A stretch of DNA of 42,567 bases from Clostridium lundense DSM 17049 (GCF_000619945.1 NZ_JHVC01000026.1:1-42567), one strand, 5' to 3'; numbered from the stretch's first letter, positions 14,005 through 23,375 are shown. The notes: a model not told the origin generated them from the letters alone. Program-made: numbers and translations.

Positions 14005-14166
14005 CTATTCTTGGTCGGATGGATGCTTTTTCTCTTTGCCATTAAGTTCTATATGAATACCAAGAAATTTAATCTTGATAATTAACTTAGAAATAAAAAG
14101 ATTATGTTCTAAAACTAATCTAATAATATAAATAGTAGTAAAACTTTTTATAATCAATTCTAGCAT
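14005..14166 (-). CDS. Small single-pass membrane protein (possible type I toxin)
   Basis: The 53-aa product opens with a hydrophobic helix (MLELIIKSFTTIYIIRLVLE) and ends in a charged tail (NGKEKKHPSDQE). ATG 14166 is chosen over a TTG at 14208; AGGGAGTGG lies upstream but a little far. Length, one membrane helix and a polar tail resemble small toxins of type I systems, but no antisense RNA was demonstrated. A CCGTAG/CTACGG hairpin (14239-14258) lies upstream. The coding call itself is uncertain. Confidence 0.35.
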   Translation of the reverse strand: MLELIIKSFTTIYIIRLVLEHNLFISKLIIKIKFLGIHIELNGKEKKHPSDQE

Positions 14167-14316
14167 ATCCAATACCACTCCCTGACTATAAGTGAAGTAA
14201 TTCACCAATAGCCCAGGAGGATAAAACGTTCAAAACCCCCGTAGCCATCCTACTACGGAATTTCTATATTGTAACTTGGATATTATATCATAATTATGTA
14301 TATTGGAGATAGAGGT

Positions 14317-14562
14317 ATGAAATGGAAAGAAGTAAGAGAATTGTATCCTAATCAATTTGTAAAATTTCAAATATTAGAATCTCATATAAAAGGAAATAAA
14401 GAATATGTAAATGATGTTGCAGTTATTAAAGTAATTTCTGATGGAAAAGAAGCAAGAAAAGAATTTATAAATTGTAAACCAGGTCAATTAGTATACAATA
14501 CTAAGAATGAAGAATTAATAATACAGTTAGTAAAGCATGTAGGTATAAGAAGGAGTGTATAA
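14317..14562 (+). CDS. Conserved hypothetical protein (81 aa)
   Basis: The product (MKWKEVRELYPNQFVKFQIL start, VAVIKVISDGKEARKEFINC, LIIQLVKHVGIRRSV end) resembles a small uncharacterised family common in Firmicutes, with no assigned function. ATG 14317 follows GGAG (14305-14308) at 8 nt. Damaged copies of its 5' region, with ATG changed to ATT at the start position, occur at about 29421 and 34929, so this gene or its leader has been spread by recombination. Confidence 0.7.
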   Translation: MKWKEVRELYPNQFVKFQILESHIKGNKEYVNDVAVIKVISDGKEARKEFINCKPGQLVYNTKNEELIIQLVKHVGIRRSV

Positions 14563-14600
14563 AAGGTGCTAATCTTTAAGTGATGTAGCATCTTTTTCTT
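14561..14600 (+). terminator. Terminator, diverged T1-like
   Basis: AAAAGGTGCTA (14561-14571) pairs with TAGCATCTTTT (14586-14596), followed by T-rich sequence. It is related to the T1 hairpin (GATGCTAATATTTCAGG...GGGCATCTTTT) that recurs from 26 kb onward. Confidence 0.7.
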
Positions 14601-14726
14601 TTGGATGTTGTACTATAATTATGAATAGGCAAACCTTGTTATAAATAAGTTATAATTTTAATAGTTATATGGGAAAATTTAAGTTAAAAAATAAAAATAT
14701 TAATGAATTACAAAACGTTGGAGGGG

Positions 14727-14834
14727 ATTAAAATTAATATAAGAATGTATAGATCAGAAGATTGTGAGGAAATCATTGAATTGTTTTATAATACAGTTCA
14801 TTCAGTTAATGCAAAAGAAAAGGACAAATGTTAA
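14727..14834 (+). pseudogene. 5' fragment of a GNAT acetyltransferase gene
   Basis: GGAGGGG (14720-14726) is followed by a frame reading KINIRMYRSEDCEEIIELF, then YNTVHSVNAKE, the typical N-terminus of a GNAT N-acetyltransferase, and then a stop. The acetyl-CoA site and the rest are missing. The start codon is not clear (ATT). The rest of 14835-15008 holds only a promoter-sized AT-rich stretch for the lipoprotein. Confidence 0.65.
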
Positions 14835-15008
14835 GAAATTTTGTTATGGAGAAAAACCTTACTTGAAGATAGTATAGCCAACAACATCATAAGTAAGTGT
14901 GTTTTTGAAAAAATTTGTGTTTGTTAACAAGATGGCAATAAGTTCGTTAATTTTGGCAAAATCATAGTGGTAATATTTAGGTATACTAAATATAAGGAGT
15001 GGTAAGAC

Positions 15009-16028
15009 ATGAGAAAGAAAGTAATACTTTTATTATTAACATTAACAGTTATGTTAAGTGCTTCAGCCTGTGGGAATAAGGAGAAAAAGAGTGTATTAAC
15101 AGATGATGTAAAGAAAGAAGTAACTATGCAAGAAAATGAAACAAAAAAATTAATTGAGGATGGGATCGATTTCTTAAATAAAGGAAAATATGATGATGCT
15201 AAAAGTAGTTTTGAAAAAGCAATTTCTATGGATAAATCTAATAAGGGAGCATATATAGAAATAAAAAATAGATATATGGAGAAACAAAGGATAGATGATG
15301 CTTATTATATTATAAAATTAGCTATAAGTAACAGTGTTGATACTGAAAATATGGAAGAGCTATTAAAGGATATAAAATCAAAATTTGAAGTTACTAAATT
15401 ATCTGCATCTGTATCTTTAAATGATGAATATAAGCTGCCAAATAAAATCAAAGCAAAGATAAATAATGAAGACAAAGAAGTCAATGTTGTTTGGAATAAA
15501 AATACTGTGGATACAAGCAAAGTAGGGAATATAAAATATGAAGGTAAAATAGAGCAGTATGATAGAATTGCTGAACTAAATTTAAAAGTAACAAAGGTTG
15601 AAAAAGCAAAAAAAATAGGGGGTATAAGTAAAGTATATGAGAACAATGGTAAAAGATATTTAAGCTTTGATGAGATAGAATTTTTCATGGACAAAGGGCC
15701 TAATGATGACACTGCTGAAAAAGAAGCTAGAAAAGATGGGGCAGACCCTGCTCTTTTTGATGAGGCGAATGTAAATGGACGATTACATGATGGTTACTAT
15801 ATTAGAAACAAAGATAAGAGTTTAAAAACCTATGAAATATCTCCAAATGCAGATATATCTGTTTGTGGGTATATCATTAATTTAGATACTATAAACCAAC
15901 AGAAGATAAGTTATGAAAAGTTTAAAACTGTAGATATGGGTGATAGACCTAGATATAGAGGGGTTTTGTGTTATATATATCTAGAAAATAATGTGGTGGT
16001 TAAAATAGAGCAACAATTTATTCCTTGA
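15009..16028 (+). CDS. Lipoprotein with TPR-like repeats and bacterial Ig-like domain
   Basis: The 339-aa protein has a lipoprotein signal peptide (MRKKVILLLLTLTVMLSASAC, lipid-attached C21). A TPR-like pair follows (ETKKLIEDGIDFLNKGKYDD, about 45-110), then an Ig-like segment (WNKNTVDTSKVGNIKYEGKI, about 125-195) and a C-terminal domain of unknown type (200-339). It is anchored outside the membrane. The Ig-like motif is close to one in the 23883 gene (WDSNVVDTSKVGTFTFQG). It lies 104 bp upstream of a two-component system, which may respond to the same stimulus. AAGGAG precedes the ATG. Confidence 0.8.
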   Translation: MRKKVILLLLTLTVMLSASACGNKEKKSVLTDDVKKEVTMQENETKKLIEDGIDFLNKGKYDDAKSSFEKAISMDKSNKGAYIEIKNRYMEKQRIDDAYYIIKLAISNSVDTENMEELLKDIKSKFEVTKLSASVSLNDEYKLPNKIKAKINNEDKEVNVVWNKNTVDTSKVGNIKYEGKIEQYDRIAELNLKVTKVEKAKKIGGISKVYENNGKRYLSFDEIEFFMDKGPNDDTAEKEARKDGADPALFDEANVNGRLHDGYYIRNKDKSLKTYEISPNADISVCGYIINLDTINQQKISYEKFKTVDMGDRPRYRGVLCYIYLENNVVVKIEQQFIP

Positions 16029-16132
16029 AAAATCTATCTACAATACTAACTAAGTTAGAGTAATTTGCACTAATTAGTGATTATCATTAGAATATAAATT
16101 AAGGACTAATGTTGTGATAAGGAGAATTTTTA

Positions 16133-16816
16133 ATGGAATTTAAGGTTTTAGTAGTTGAAGATGAAGTATCTATAAATGATATTTTGGTTTCTGCTTTAAG
16201 AGCGGACGGCTATATAGTTAAGGGTGTATTCTTAGCAAAGGATGCAAAGGATATAATAGATACTTTTAACCCGGATTTAGTATTGTTAGATATAAATCTA
16301 CCAGATGAAAGTGGTTTTGAATTATGTAGGTATATAAATAGTAAATTTACTATTCCAATAATTATGCTAACAGCACGTAATGACATTGTAGATAAGGTTT
16401 TAGGACTAGAACTAGGAGCTGACGATTATATTACTAAACCATTTAATATAAAAGAGGTACTGACTAGAGTAAAGGTGGCCATTAGAAGAGTTAATAAGTA
16501 TAAAGAAAAGCCAGAGGAATCATTTATAGAGATAAATAAATTTGTTAAAGTCAATGTAGAAGCAAGAATGGTATTTAAGGATAATGAAGAAGTTAAACTT
16601 AAACCTCAGGAATATGAACTGCTTGAATTTTTTATTACAAACAGAAATAAGGTTTTTTCAAGAGAACAGATTTTAGATGAAGTTTGGGGAATGGATTATG
16701 ATGGGGATTTTAGAACAGTGGATGTTCATGTTAGAAGGTTAAGAGGCAAGCTGGATAAGGAGAATGCAGCATCTATTATAGATACTGTGTTTGGAATAGG
16801 ATACGTAATGAGGTAG
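16133..16816 (+). CDS. OmpR/PhoB-family response regulator
   Basis: The 227-aa protein has a receiver domain with acidic pocket E9-D10, phosphorylation site D53 (LLDINLPD), T80 and K102 (TKPF). It is followed by a winged-helix DNA-binding domain (LKPQEYELLEFFITNRNKVF and FRTVDVHVRRLRGKL). AAGGAGA is upstream of the ATG. It is 5 bp before the histidine kinase gene, forming a classic two-component operon. Target genes are unknown. Confidence 0.93.
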   Translation: MEFKVLVVEDEVSINDILVSALRADGYIVKGVFLAKDAKDIIDTFNPDLVLLDINLPDESGFELCRYINSKFTIPIIMLTARNDIVDKVLGLELGADDYITKPFNIKEVLTRVKVAIRRVNKYKEKPEESFIEINKFVKVNVEARMVFKDNEEVKLKPQEYELLEFFITNRNKVFSREQILDEVWGMDYDGDFRTVDVHVRRLRGKLDKENAASIIDTVFGIGYVMR

Positions 16817-16821
16817 CTTTT

Positions 16822-18255
16822 ATGAAAATAAGGGATAAATTCATAATTGGATTGACATTTATATTGATAGTTTCGTTGATAGTTATGAATGTGGCAATAA
16901 CAAATGTTTTAAATTCAAATATGGAAAAAGGAATAAATAATTCTTTAAAACAAGTAATGAACAGTACTCATGAGTATATAAGATACAAGCTTTCAGCTAA
17001 TAGTTCTAAAGATAAGAAAGAATCATTAGTGGAAGAAGGAAATTATATAATAAAATATATATCTTTAAATTATCAATGTAAATGTGACATAACAGATATA
17101 AATTATAAATTAATAGAAGGAAATGTTGAAGAGGAATTTAGAAGTATAATAAAAAGTAGTAGTAAAATGGCCATGCAGGGTAAGGCAGTAGTAGATTTAA
17201 AGTATAAAGACAATGGAGTAACTGCCATGCTAACTTATCCTATATATGTTGATAATAAGTATATAGGAATTATAAGTATAGTGAAAAGCTATGATTCAGA
17301 ATATGGTATGTACAAAAAAACTATCAACATTATAAATATTATAGAAGTTGGTATATTTATAGTTATATTTATATTCTTGTTTTTAAGAACTACCAAAATT
17401 ACTGATCCAATTAGTAAATTAACTGATGCCATAAAAAGGCTAGGAAATGGTGAGTATAGTATTTCAATTGATGAACATGGAAAAGATGAAGTGGCAATAT
17501 TAGCAAAAGAGTTTATAAATATGAGGGATAAGATAAAAGAACAAATAGAAACCATTGAATCAGAAAAAGAAAAAGTATATAAGCTAGAAAAAGGGAGAAG
17601 GGAATTTTTTAATAGTGTAACCCATGAATTAAAAACACCGTTAACAGCTATATCAGGATATGCTGAACTATTGATTAGCGGAATGATTAATGATAAAGAA
17701 TTTGATAAAAGGGCTATTGAAAGAATATATTCAGAAAGTGATAGACTTCATAAGTTAGTATTGCAACTTATAGAGGTGTCAAAGGGTATGTATGTTGTAA
17801 AGGAAGAATTTAAAGAAGTAGACATGAAAAAACTTATTACTCAAATTTGTAATGATATGAGTATAAAGGCTAATAAGTATTCTTTAAAAATACTACAAAA
17901 TATAAGTGAAGGAACAGTTCTGGTACAAGAGGATAAAATTAAACAAGTAATGATTAATGTAATTGATAATTCAATAAAGTATTCCTCTGAAGAAAGTGAA
18001 ATACAGGTTAATTCTTATGTGTTGGATAATAAATATCATATTGAGGTAATGAATAATAGTGATCCAATTCCAAAGGAAATATTTAATAATATATTTGAAC
18101 CCTTTATAAAATCTAGTAATGGTGTAACCAAAGATAGCAGGGGACTTGGGTTATATTTATGTAGTGAGATAATTAAAGAACATGAAGGGGAAATAACCAT
18201 GGAAAATGGATCTATAATAAAGGTGAAAATTTCTTTGAATTTAAGTAAAGAGTAA
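16822..18255 (+). CDS. Membrane sensor histidine kinase
   Basis: The 477-aa protein has TM1 at about 8-28, an extracytoplasmic sensor region (about 29-167), TM2 at about 168-188, a HAMP domain (ITDPISKLTDAIKRLGNGEY) and a HisKA motif with H268 (TVTHELKTPLTAISGYAEL context). The ATPase domain has an N-box (INVIDNSIKYSS), an F-box (IFEPFIK) and a G-box (SRGLGLYLCSEI). It phosphorylates the upstream regulator. The ligand is unknown; the adjacent lipoprotein is a candidate partner. Confidence 0.93.
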   Translation: MKIRDKFIIGLTFILIVSLIVMNVAITNVLNSNMEKGINNSLKQVMNSTHEYIRYKLSANSSKDKKESLVEEGNYIIKYISLNYQCKCDITDINYKLIEGNVEEEFRSIIKSSSKMAMQGKAVVDLKYKDNGVTAMLTYPIYVDNKYIGIISIVKSYDSEYGMYKKTINIINIIEVGIFIVIFIFLFLRTTKITDPISKLTDAIKRLGNGEYSISIDEHGKDEVAILAKEFINMRDKIKEQIETIESEKEKVYKLEKGRREFFNSVTHELKTPLTAISGYAELLISGMINDKEFDKRAIERIYSESDRLHKLVLQLIEVSKGMYVVKEEFKEVDMKKLITQICNDMSIKANKYSLKILQNISEGTVLVQEDKIKQVMINVIDNSIKYSSEESEIQVNSYVLDNKYHIEVMNNSDPIPKEIFNNIFEPFIKSSNGVTKDSRGLGLYLCSEIIKEHEGEITMENGSIIKVKISLNLSKE

Positions 18256-18280
18256 TATGTGAAAAAATCAATAGTAATGA

Positions 18281-18322
18281 AAAAGCTTCAGGTGTAATAT
18301 TAGTTCATCTGAAGCTTTTATT
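18281..18322 (+). terminator. Intrinsic terminator of the two-component operon
   Basis: An 11-bp stem AAAAGCTTCAG/CTGAAGCTTTT (18281-18291/18309-18319) is followed by TATTTTG. It is related in sequence to the hairpins at 884-914 and 10826-10863, including the following TTTATTTTGA. Confidence 0.85.
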
Positions 18323-18374
18323 TTGACATATTTCTCGGGAAATCTTTTGCTTTTTAAAAAAATTTTAAAAAAGT

Positions 18375-18404
18375 AAAACGAAATCATATACTTCACTGTC
18401 TAAT
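18375..18404 (+). promoter_or_regulatory. Candidate ECF-type promoter (autoregulation)
   Basis: An AAAAC -35-like core (18375-18379) and GTCTAATA (18398-18405) are separated by about 18 nt. This resembles the AAC / CGTC bipartite promoters read by ECF sigma factors and lies before the sigma gene. It is tentative. Confidence 0.4.
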
Positions 18405-18456
18405 AGATGAAAAGTTATTACCGGTTATAACATTATAAATTATTTGGAGGTTGTAA

Positions 18457-18972
18457 ATGAGCATTGAGGAATTAGTCAAGAGTGCAAAAAGTGGTGATGA
18501 TAATGCTTTTTGTGAACTCATGAAAGTAAACAAAGATACTTTGTATAAAACTGCTTATGTTTATACAAAAAATAAGCATGATTCATTAGAAATATTGGAT
18601 CAAACTGTTTATAAAGCATATATATCAATTAAAAATATTAAAGAAGATAAGTATTTTAATACATGGCTTATGAGAATACTCATAAACAATTGTATTAATT
18701 ATTTAAATCATAAAAAAAGGCTTTCTTTCTTTGGTATCAATCTTGATACATTAGGTAAAAAGGATAAGGATACTACTGATTTAGAAGACAAATTAGATTT
18801 ATACAAGGCTATTGATAAATTAGAAGAAAAACTAAAGATAGTAATAATACTTAGATATTTTAACGATTTAACCGTTTTACAAATAGCAAATATACTTGAA
18901 TGTCCTATTGGTACAGTTAAAACACATATTCATAAAGCGGTAAAAAAATTGAAAATTGAAATGGGGGTATAG
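18457..18972 (+). CDS. ECF RNA polymerase sigma factor
   Basis: The 171-aa protein has sigma region 2 (KDTLYKTAYVYTKNKHDSLE, LDQTVYKAYISIKN, FNTWLMRILINNCINYL) and region 4 HTH (LKIVIILRYFNDLTVLQIA, ECPIGTVKTHIHKAVKKL). TTTGGAGG precedes the ATG. It is followed 4 bp later by a membrane-anchored DUF4179 protein, the usual partner and probable anti-sigma factor in clostridia and bacilli. Confidence 0.92.
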   Translation: MSIEELVKSAKSGDDNAFCELMKVNKDTLYKTAYVYTKNKHDSLEILDQTVYKAYISIKNIKEDKYFNTWLMRILINNCINYLNHKKRLSFFGINLDTLGKKDKDTTDLEDKLDLYKAIDKLEEKLKIVIILRYFNDLTVLQIANILECPIGTVKTHIHKAVKKLKIEMGV

Positions 18973-18976
18973 TAAA

Positions 18977-20140
18977 TTGAATTATGATGACAAATTTTTA
19001 ATGGGAAATAAATTTGATGAAATAGAGGTGCCAACTGAAACAGATCTAATTATAGAAAAAGCAATAAAGAGAGCTAAAAATAGACATAAAAAATTAATTT
19101 TAAAAACTACTGGAATGTTAGCTGCAAGTTTAGCTGTAATTGTAGTATTAAATAATACTTCACCTACCTTTGCCAAATATATAAACAATGCATCTATAGC
19201 AATGGAAAATTTATTTAGTAAATTTAATGACAAACAAATAAATACAGCTGTAAAAAATGGCTTTGTTCAAGGGTCTTTTAAAGATAAAAATATATCACGT
19301 AATTCAGTTTCTGATAAAGGTGTTACAGTAACTATTGATCAACTTTCTATAGATAAAAATTCACTTATTATAGGATATACTTCAAAAGTTGATAGTAGTT
19401 GCACATGGGATAACTTTAATCAAGAAATACTTGAGATCACAGATGATACTGGAAGGGTTTTATATGATGGAAGAGATTTTGATGATATTATGAGAGATGA
19501 AAAGAATAAGAATAAAATGTATCAGGAAATAGTTTATTACAATAGTTTTAGCAAAAGGGATATAAATGAAGAAAGCTTTAAAGATTCTAGAATAAGGCAA
19601 CAAGTAATTAGATTTTCATCTAGTGGAACATCAAAATTAAATGCAATTCCTAAAAACATTAATATTAAGTTCACGGAATGTTCAGATATTAGTATTATGG
19701 ATGTAAATCATTATTATAAAAAAGGATATTTCTATAGAGTTTTTCATAAGACTCCTAAGGTTATTAAGGGCAATTGGGAGATAAATGTGGAGATTGATGA
19801 TAAATTTAGAAACGCTAAGGAAATTAAATATGTTAAAGCAAATAACACAGATGAAAATCATTTAGTAAAAATAACTGATGTAAATGTATATCCTATGAGT
19901 GTAGATAGTACTTTTTTTGTACCAAAAGACTGGACAGTAAAGAATCCTTATCTTGAAGATGATAAGGGTAATATATATGAATGTAGAGGATTCGGATGGG
20001 GTGATGATGGAGAAGTTCAAAATGTAACAGCAGACTTTCAAAGCCCATATTTTAATAAAATAAAAAAATTATATTTAGGATTTACTTATAAGGTTGATGG
20101 TATGGATAAAAAAATTAAAATAGAATTAAAACAGAAATAA
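18977..20140 (+). CDS. DUF4179 membrane protein, probable anti-sigma factor
   Basis: The 387-aa protein has a short cytoplasmic N-terminus (about 1-45, basic KRAKNRHKK), one membrane helix (LILKTTGMLAASLAVIVVL), and a large extracytoplasmic region with DUF4179/DUF5643 character. The TTG at 18977 is preferred: GGGGG at 18963-18967 is well placed, whereas an in-frame TTG at 18956 lies inside the sigma gene without a site. It likely holds the sigma factor at the membrane until a surface signal is sensed. The signal is unknown. Confidence 0.82.
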   Translation: MNYDDKFLMGNKFDEIEVPTETDLIIEKAIKRAKNRHKKLILKTTGMLAASLAVIVVLNNTSPTFAKYINNASIAMENLFSKFNDKQINTAVKNGFVQGSFKDKNISRNSVSDKGVTVTIDQLSIDKNSLIIGYTSKVDSSCTWDNFNQEILEITDDTGRVLYDGRDFDDIMRDEKNKNKMYQEIVYYNSFSKRDINEESFKDSRIRQQVIRFSSSGTSKLNAIPKNINIKFTECSDISIMDVNHYYKKGYFYRVFHKTPKVIKGNWEINVEIDDKFRNAKEIKYVKANNTDENHLVKITDVNVYPMSVDSTFFVPKDWTVKNPYLEDDKGNIYECRGFGWGDDGEVQNVTADFQSPYFNKIKKLYLGFTYKVDGMDKKIKIELKQK

Positions 20141-20209
20141 GAAAAGATGTTAATATTTCAGGTATGACATAATTTTATCTAGAATTAACTTGGGAAAACA
20201 ACATTACAA

Positions 20210-20294
20210 AAAGCCATTTGTTTAATAACAAATGGCTTTAATATTGACATAACAAAATAAAAATGATACTATAAATCAAGTATCATCTTTTTAT
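20210..20294 (+). terminator. Tandem terminators after DUF4179 gene
   Basis: First hairpin AAAGCCATTTGTT/AACAAATGGCTTT (20210-20239); second ATGATACT/AGTATCAT (20263-20270/20279-20286) with CTTTTTAT. Before them, 20143-20166 carries the start of a T1 module (AAGATGTTAATATTTCAGGT) without its 3' arm. Confidence 0.75.
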
Positions 20295-20402
20295 GTAATT
20301 CATATCATATCTTCTCAATTATATTATACATCTTTAGAAAAGCAATGTCAATAGGTTTTAGAAATAATCTTACCAAATTATTTATTATTAAGGGGGTTTA
20401 TT

Positions 20403-22646
20403 ATGGAAAATAAGGATTTTGAATGGAAAATTGAAAATGAATGGCTGCTGGAGGTGCTTAAAGAAGTTAAAAAGCAGTTTGATGAAAAACATGATTTTAA
20501 GGAAAAGTTCAAAAAGGATGCTATAAAGACACAAAGACAGCTGTGGCAGGATGTAGGTTCTGTTTCCGTAACTAATGGATTGGAGCAGATTGTGGACTTT
20601 ATGGAATTTATCAATACCATGAAAATACAAAAGAGAAGCCATGAGTTTACTAGAAAGCTTGAGGAAAAATATGAAAGAATGCTTTTGTCCCCCTATTTTG
20701 CAAGAATGGATTTTGTTGAAAAAGGGAATGAAAAGGCTGAAAAATATTATATAGGGATCTCCAATCTTATTGATGATAATTTTGATTTCCTCGTATATGA
20801 CTGGAGAGCGCCAATTTCCAGCATGTTTTATGATTATGAAATTGGAGAAGCAAATTATAAATGCCCTGAAGGAACCATAAATGGGGAACTTACATTGAAA
20901 AGACAATACAAAATTAATAATGGCAAAATGGAGTATATGTTTGACAGTAATCTTAAGATAGATGATGAAGTACTACAAGATATCTTAAGTAAGAGTGCTG
21001 ATAGCAAGATGAAGGCAATAGTAACAACTATTCAAAGAGAGCAGAATAAAGCAATTCGTAATGAGGAGTACAAAAATTTAATTGTTCAAGGGCCTGCTGG
21101 AAGCGGAAAAACTTCTGTTGCTCTTCATAGAATTGCTTATCTCTTATATAAGCATAGAGATAAGATAACACCTGAGAATATAATAATATTTTCTCCAAAC
21201 GATATTTTCAATGATTATATTTCTAATGTATTACCGCAGCTTGGAGAAGGCAATATGTATCAGACTACGGTTAAGGAATATATGCATAAGGCATTAGGAA
21301 GTGAGCTTAAGAAGGAAAGTTACTGCGACATGATGGAATATATCCTTGATTCAAGGAATAAATTTTCATATAAAAAGAGAATGAAAAATATAAAATTCAA
21401 GTCTTCCATGGAGTTTATGGATATATTAAAAAAATATGTAGCTTATGTTGAAAAATTGAATAGAAATTTTGTAGATATAATTTTTAGGGATAATTTAATA
21501 ATATCCTCAAAGGAGTTAGAAGAATTATTTTTTAAAGATTATGCGCAGCTTCCAATGAAGAGAAGACTTCAAAAGATAAGAGAAAGAATTTTGTTCCTTT
21601 TAGAGCCTTATGAAAAACATCATATAGAAGAAACTGCTGATGAACTTAGGGATTCAGGCCATTATATAGATGAAGAAGAAATTAAGGAACTTAGTACAGC
21701 TAGGGTAAAGGATGAGCTGAAAGATATTTATTATGAAGCCAATAGAATGACAAAGTTTGATTTATTGGATATTTATAAAAAGTTATTTGAGAATTTGGAG
21801 CTTTTTTTAAGTAGTTCAAATACCGAATATGATGGAAAGAAAATTGGTGAAATAAAAAGCTATACATTAGAAAACCTAAAGGCTGGAAAGCTTAATTATG
21901 AGGATCAACCACCCCTTCTATATCTAAAAGGCGCACTGGGGGATCTTCCCAAAACCTCAGAAATTAAATACGTTATTATTGATGAGGCTCAGGACTATAC
22001 ACCGCTGCAGTATGAAATTTTTTATCAGCTTTTTAATCATGCCGATATAACTATACTGGGTGATCTTAATCAATCTATCAATCCATTTATGAATGTAGGA
22101 GATTATAATAATATCTCTCATATATTCCCCAAAGATAACACCTGCATAATGAATTTAACCAAAAGCTACAGATCCACAATGGAAATCACTAAGTTTTCAA
22201 GAAGGTTGCTTAATAAGAATATTACTGATGAATGTGTAGAAAGAAGTGGAGATGAGCCTTTACTTCTTGGCTTTTCAGATGAAGAAGCTATAAAAGCAAG
22301 ACTTATTGAGGATGTAAAAATATATAAGGACAAAGGCTACCAATCTATTGGAATCATAACAAGGACTGCAAAGGAAGCACAGGAGGTATACAGTTTCTTG
22401 GAAGATAGGGTTCCAGTTAAAGTAATAATAAAGGATGATGACGAATATGTCAGTGATACCTTGGTGATCCCAGCTTACCTTGCTAAAGGATTGGAATTTG
22501 ATGTGGTGCTTATCTATAATGCAGGAGATGAAAATTATATTTGCGAGGAAGAAAGGCTTCTGCTTTATACTGCTTGTACCAGAGCGCTTCATGTTTTATG
22601 CATATACTATTCAGGCAAGGAAACACCATTGCTTAAAGGAAATTAA
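20403..22646 (+). CDS. helD: HelD-type RNA polymerase-associated helicase (UvrD/Rep-like)
   Basis: The 747-aa protein begins with a long charged coiled-coil arm (about 1-90) and the HelD-specific YIGISNLIDDNF and DWRAPISSMFYDYE. Walker A GPAGSGKTSVALHRIAYLL is at about 230. LKYVIIDEAQDYTPLQYE-like motif II reads EIKYVIIDEAQDYTP, and motif III GDLNQSI, motif IV SYRSTMEI and C-terminal LAKGLEFDVVLIYNA and LLYTACTRALHVL follow. HelD removes stalled RNA polymerase from nucleic acid and aids recycling; some relatives protect against rifampicin. GGGGG lies before the ATG. It stands alone, between terminators. Confidence 0.9.
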   Translation: MENKDFEWKIENEWLLEVLKEVKKQFDEKHDFKEKFKKDAIKTQRQLWQDVGSVSVTNGLEQIVDFMEFINTMKIQKRSHEFTRKLEEKYERMLLSPYFARMDFVEKGNEKAEKYYIGISNLIDDNFDFLVYDWRAPISSMFYDYEIGEANYKCPEGTINGELTLKRQYKINNGKMEYMFDSNLKIDDEVLQDILSKSADSKMKAIVTTIQREQNKAIRNEEYKNLIVQGPAGSGKTSVALHRIAYLLYKHRDKITPENIIIFSPNDIFNDYISNVLPQLGEGNMYQTTVKEYMHKALGSELKKESYCDMMEYILDSRNKFSYKKRMKNIKFKSSMEFMDILKKYVAYVEKLNRNFVDIIFRDNLIISSKELEELFFKDYAQLPMKRRLQKIRERILFLLEPYEKHHIEETADELRDSGHYIDEEEIKELSTARVKDELKDIYYEANRMTKFDLLDIYKKLFENLELFLSSSNTEYDGKKIGEIKSYTLENLKAGKLNYEDQPPLLYLKGALGDLPKTSEIKYVIIDEAQDYTPLQYEIFYQLFNHADITILGDLNQSINPFMNVGDYNNISHIFPKDNTCIMNLTKSYRSTMEITKFSRRLLNKNITDECVERSGDEPLLLGFSDEEAIKARLIEDVKIYKDKGYQSIGIITRTAKEAQEVYSFLEDRVPVKVIIKDDDEYVSDTLVIPAYLAKGLEFDVVLIYNAGDENYICEEERLLLYTACTRALHVLCIYYSGKETPLLKGN

Positions 22647-22773
22647 TAAATAGTAACATTAAGGTATCGTTACTCATATGCACCACCTCTCTTCAAAATG
22701 GATAAGTAATATCAGTAGCCCACATTTAACTAAAAGGTGGCAGGGAAAATCATACCAGAAAAGTATTCTTCTG

Positions 22774-22825
22774 TTGACAAAATGTAATTAGTAGATTACA
22801 ATGGAAATGTAAACAAATGATTACA
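22774..22825 (+). promoter_or_regulatory. Promoter with two identical-type operators (XRE gene)
   Basis: TTGACA (22774-22779), 17 nt, TACAAT (22797-22802). Two 18-bp sites of form TGTAA-N8-TTACA lie at 22783-22800 (inside the spacer and -10) and 22808-22825, 25 bp apart start to start. They are strong candidates for autorepressor binding sites of the downstream XRE protein. Confidence 0.75.
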
Positions 22826-22846
22826 TTTTGTTAAGGAGGTATTACC

Positions 22847-23059
22847 TTGATACGGAATCGAATTAAGGTTTTGAGAGCAGAACGTGATTGGACACAAGCT
22901 GATTTAGCTGAAAAGGTAGGTATTTCCCGCCAAGCAGTTATATCAATTGAGAAGTATAAATATACTCCCTCATTAGAATTAGCTTTCAAAATTGCAGAAG
23001 CTTTTAATGTTTCAATCAATGAAGTTTTTGAACACAAGGAGGGTGAAAACAATGAATGA
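22847..23059 (+). CDS. Small XRE-family (Cro/CI) repressor
   Basis: The 70-aa protein is essentially one HTH domain (KVLRAERDWTQADLAEKVGI, SRQAVISIEKYKYTPSLELA). It starts with TTG, supported by AAGGAGG (22833-22839). It overlaps the next gene by 8 nt, the typical layout of a small regulator plus small membrane protein pair. Two operator-like palindromes upstream suggest autorepression. The inducing signal is unknown. Confidence 0.88.
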   Translation: MIRNRIKVLRAERDWTQADLAEKVGISRQAVISIEKYKYTPSLELAFKIAEAFNVSINEVFEHKEGENNE

Positions 23060-23375
23060 ACAAACTACTATTTTATTTTTCCTTATTGTTGGTACTATCA
23101 TTACTCTTTTCCTTTATCTATGGAAAGCTAAAAAGGAGATTGATTATAAAAAGGATGAACGTTGGCAATTTATCCAGAACAAAGCTAATAATACGGCAAA
23201 TTATTCAAACTATATATTGATAGTATTTTTAGCTGTTGGAGAAGTGGTATTGCTATTTTTTAATATTCAAATAACCCTTACTTTGAATCGCGTTTTAATT
23301 TATGGCGTATTATTCATCGGTTTGCGCAATGCGATAGAATTGTTTGCATTAAAATATTTCGATAAGCGAATGTAA
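23052..23375 (+). CDS. Three-TM membrane protein paired with XRE regulator
   Basis: The 107-aa protein has hydrophobic segments at about 5-22, 50-70 and 77-95, with a charged KAKKEIDYKKDERW loop. It overlaps the XRE gene (ATG 23052 against stop 23059), so it is translationally coupled. Such pairs are common in Firmicutes and their role is unknown. An upstream in-frame ATG inside the XRE gene lacks a binding site. Confidence 0.75.
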   Translation: MNEQTTILFFLIVGTIITLFLYLWKAKKEIDYKKDERWQFIQNKANNTANYSNYILIVFLAVGEVVLLFFNIQITLTLNRVLIYGVLFIGLRNAIELFALKYFDKRM

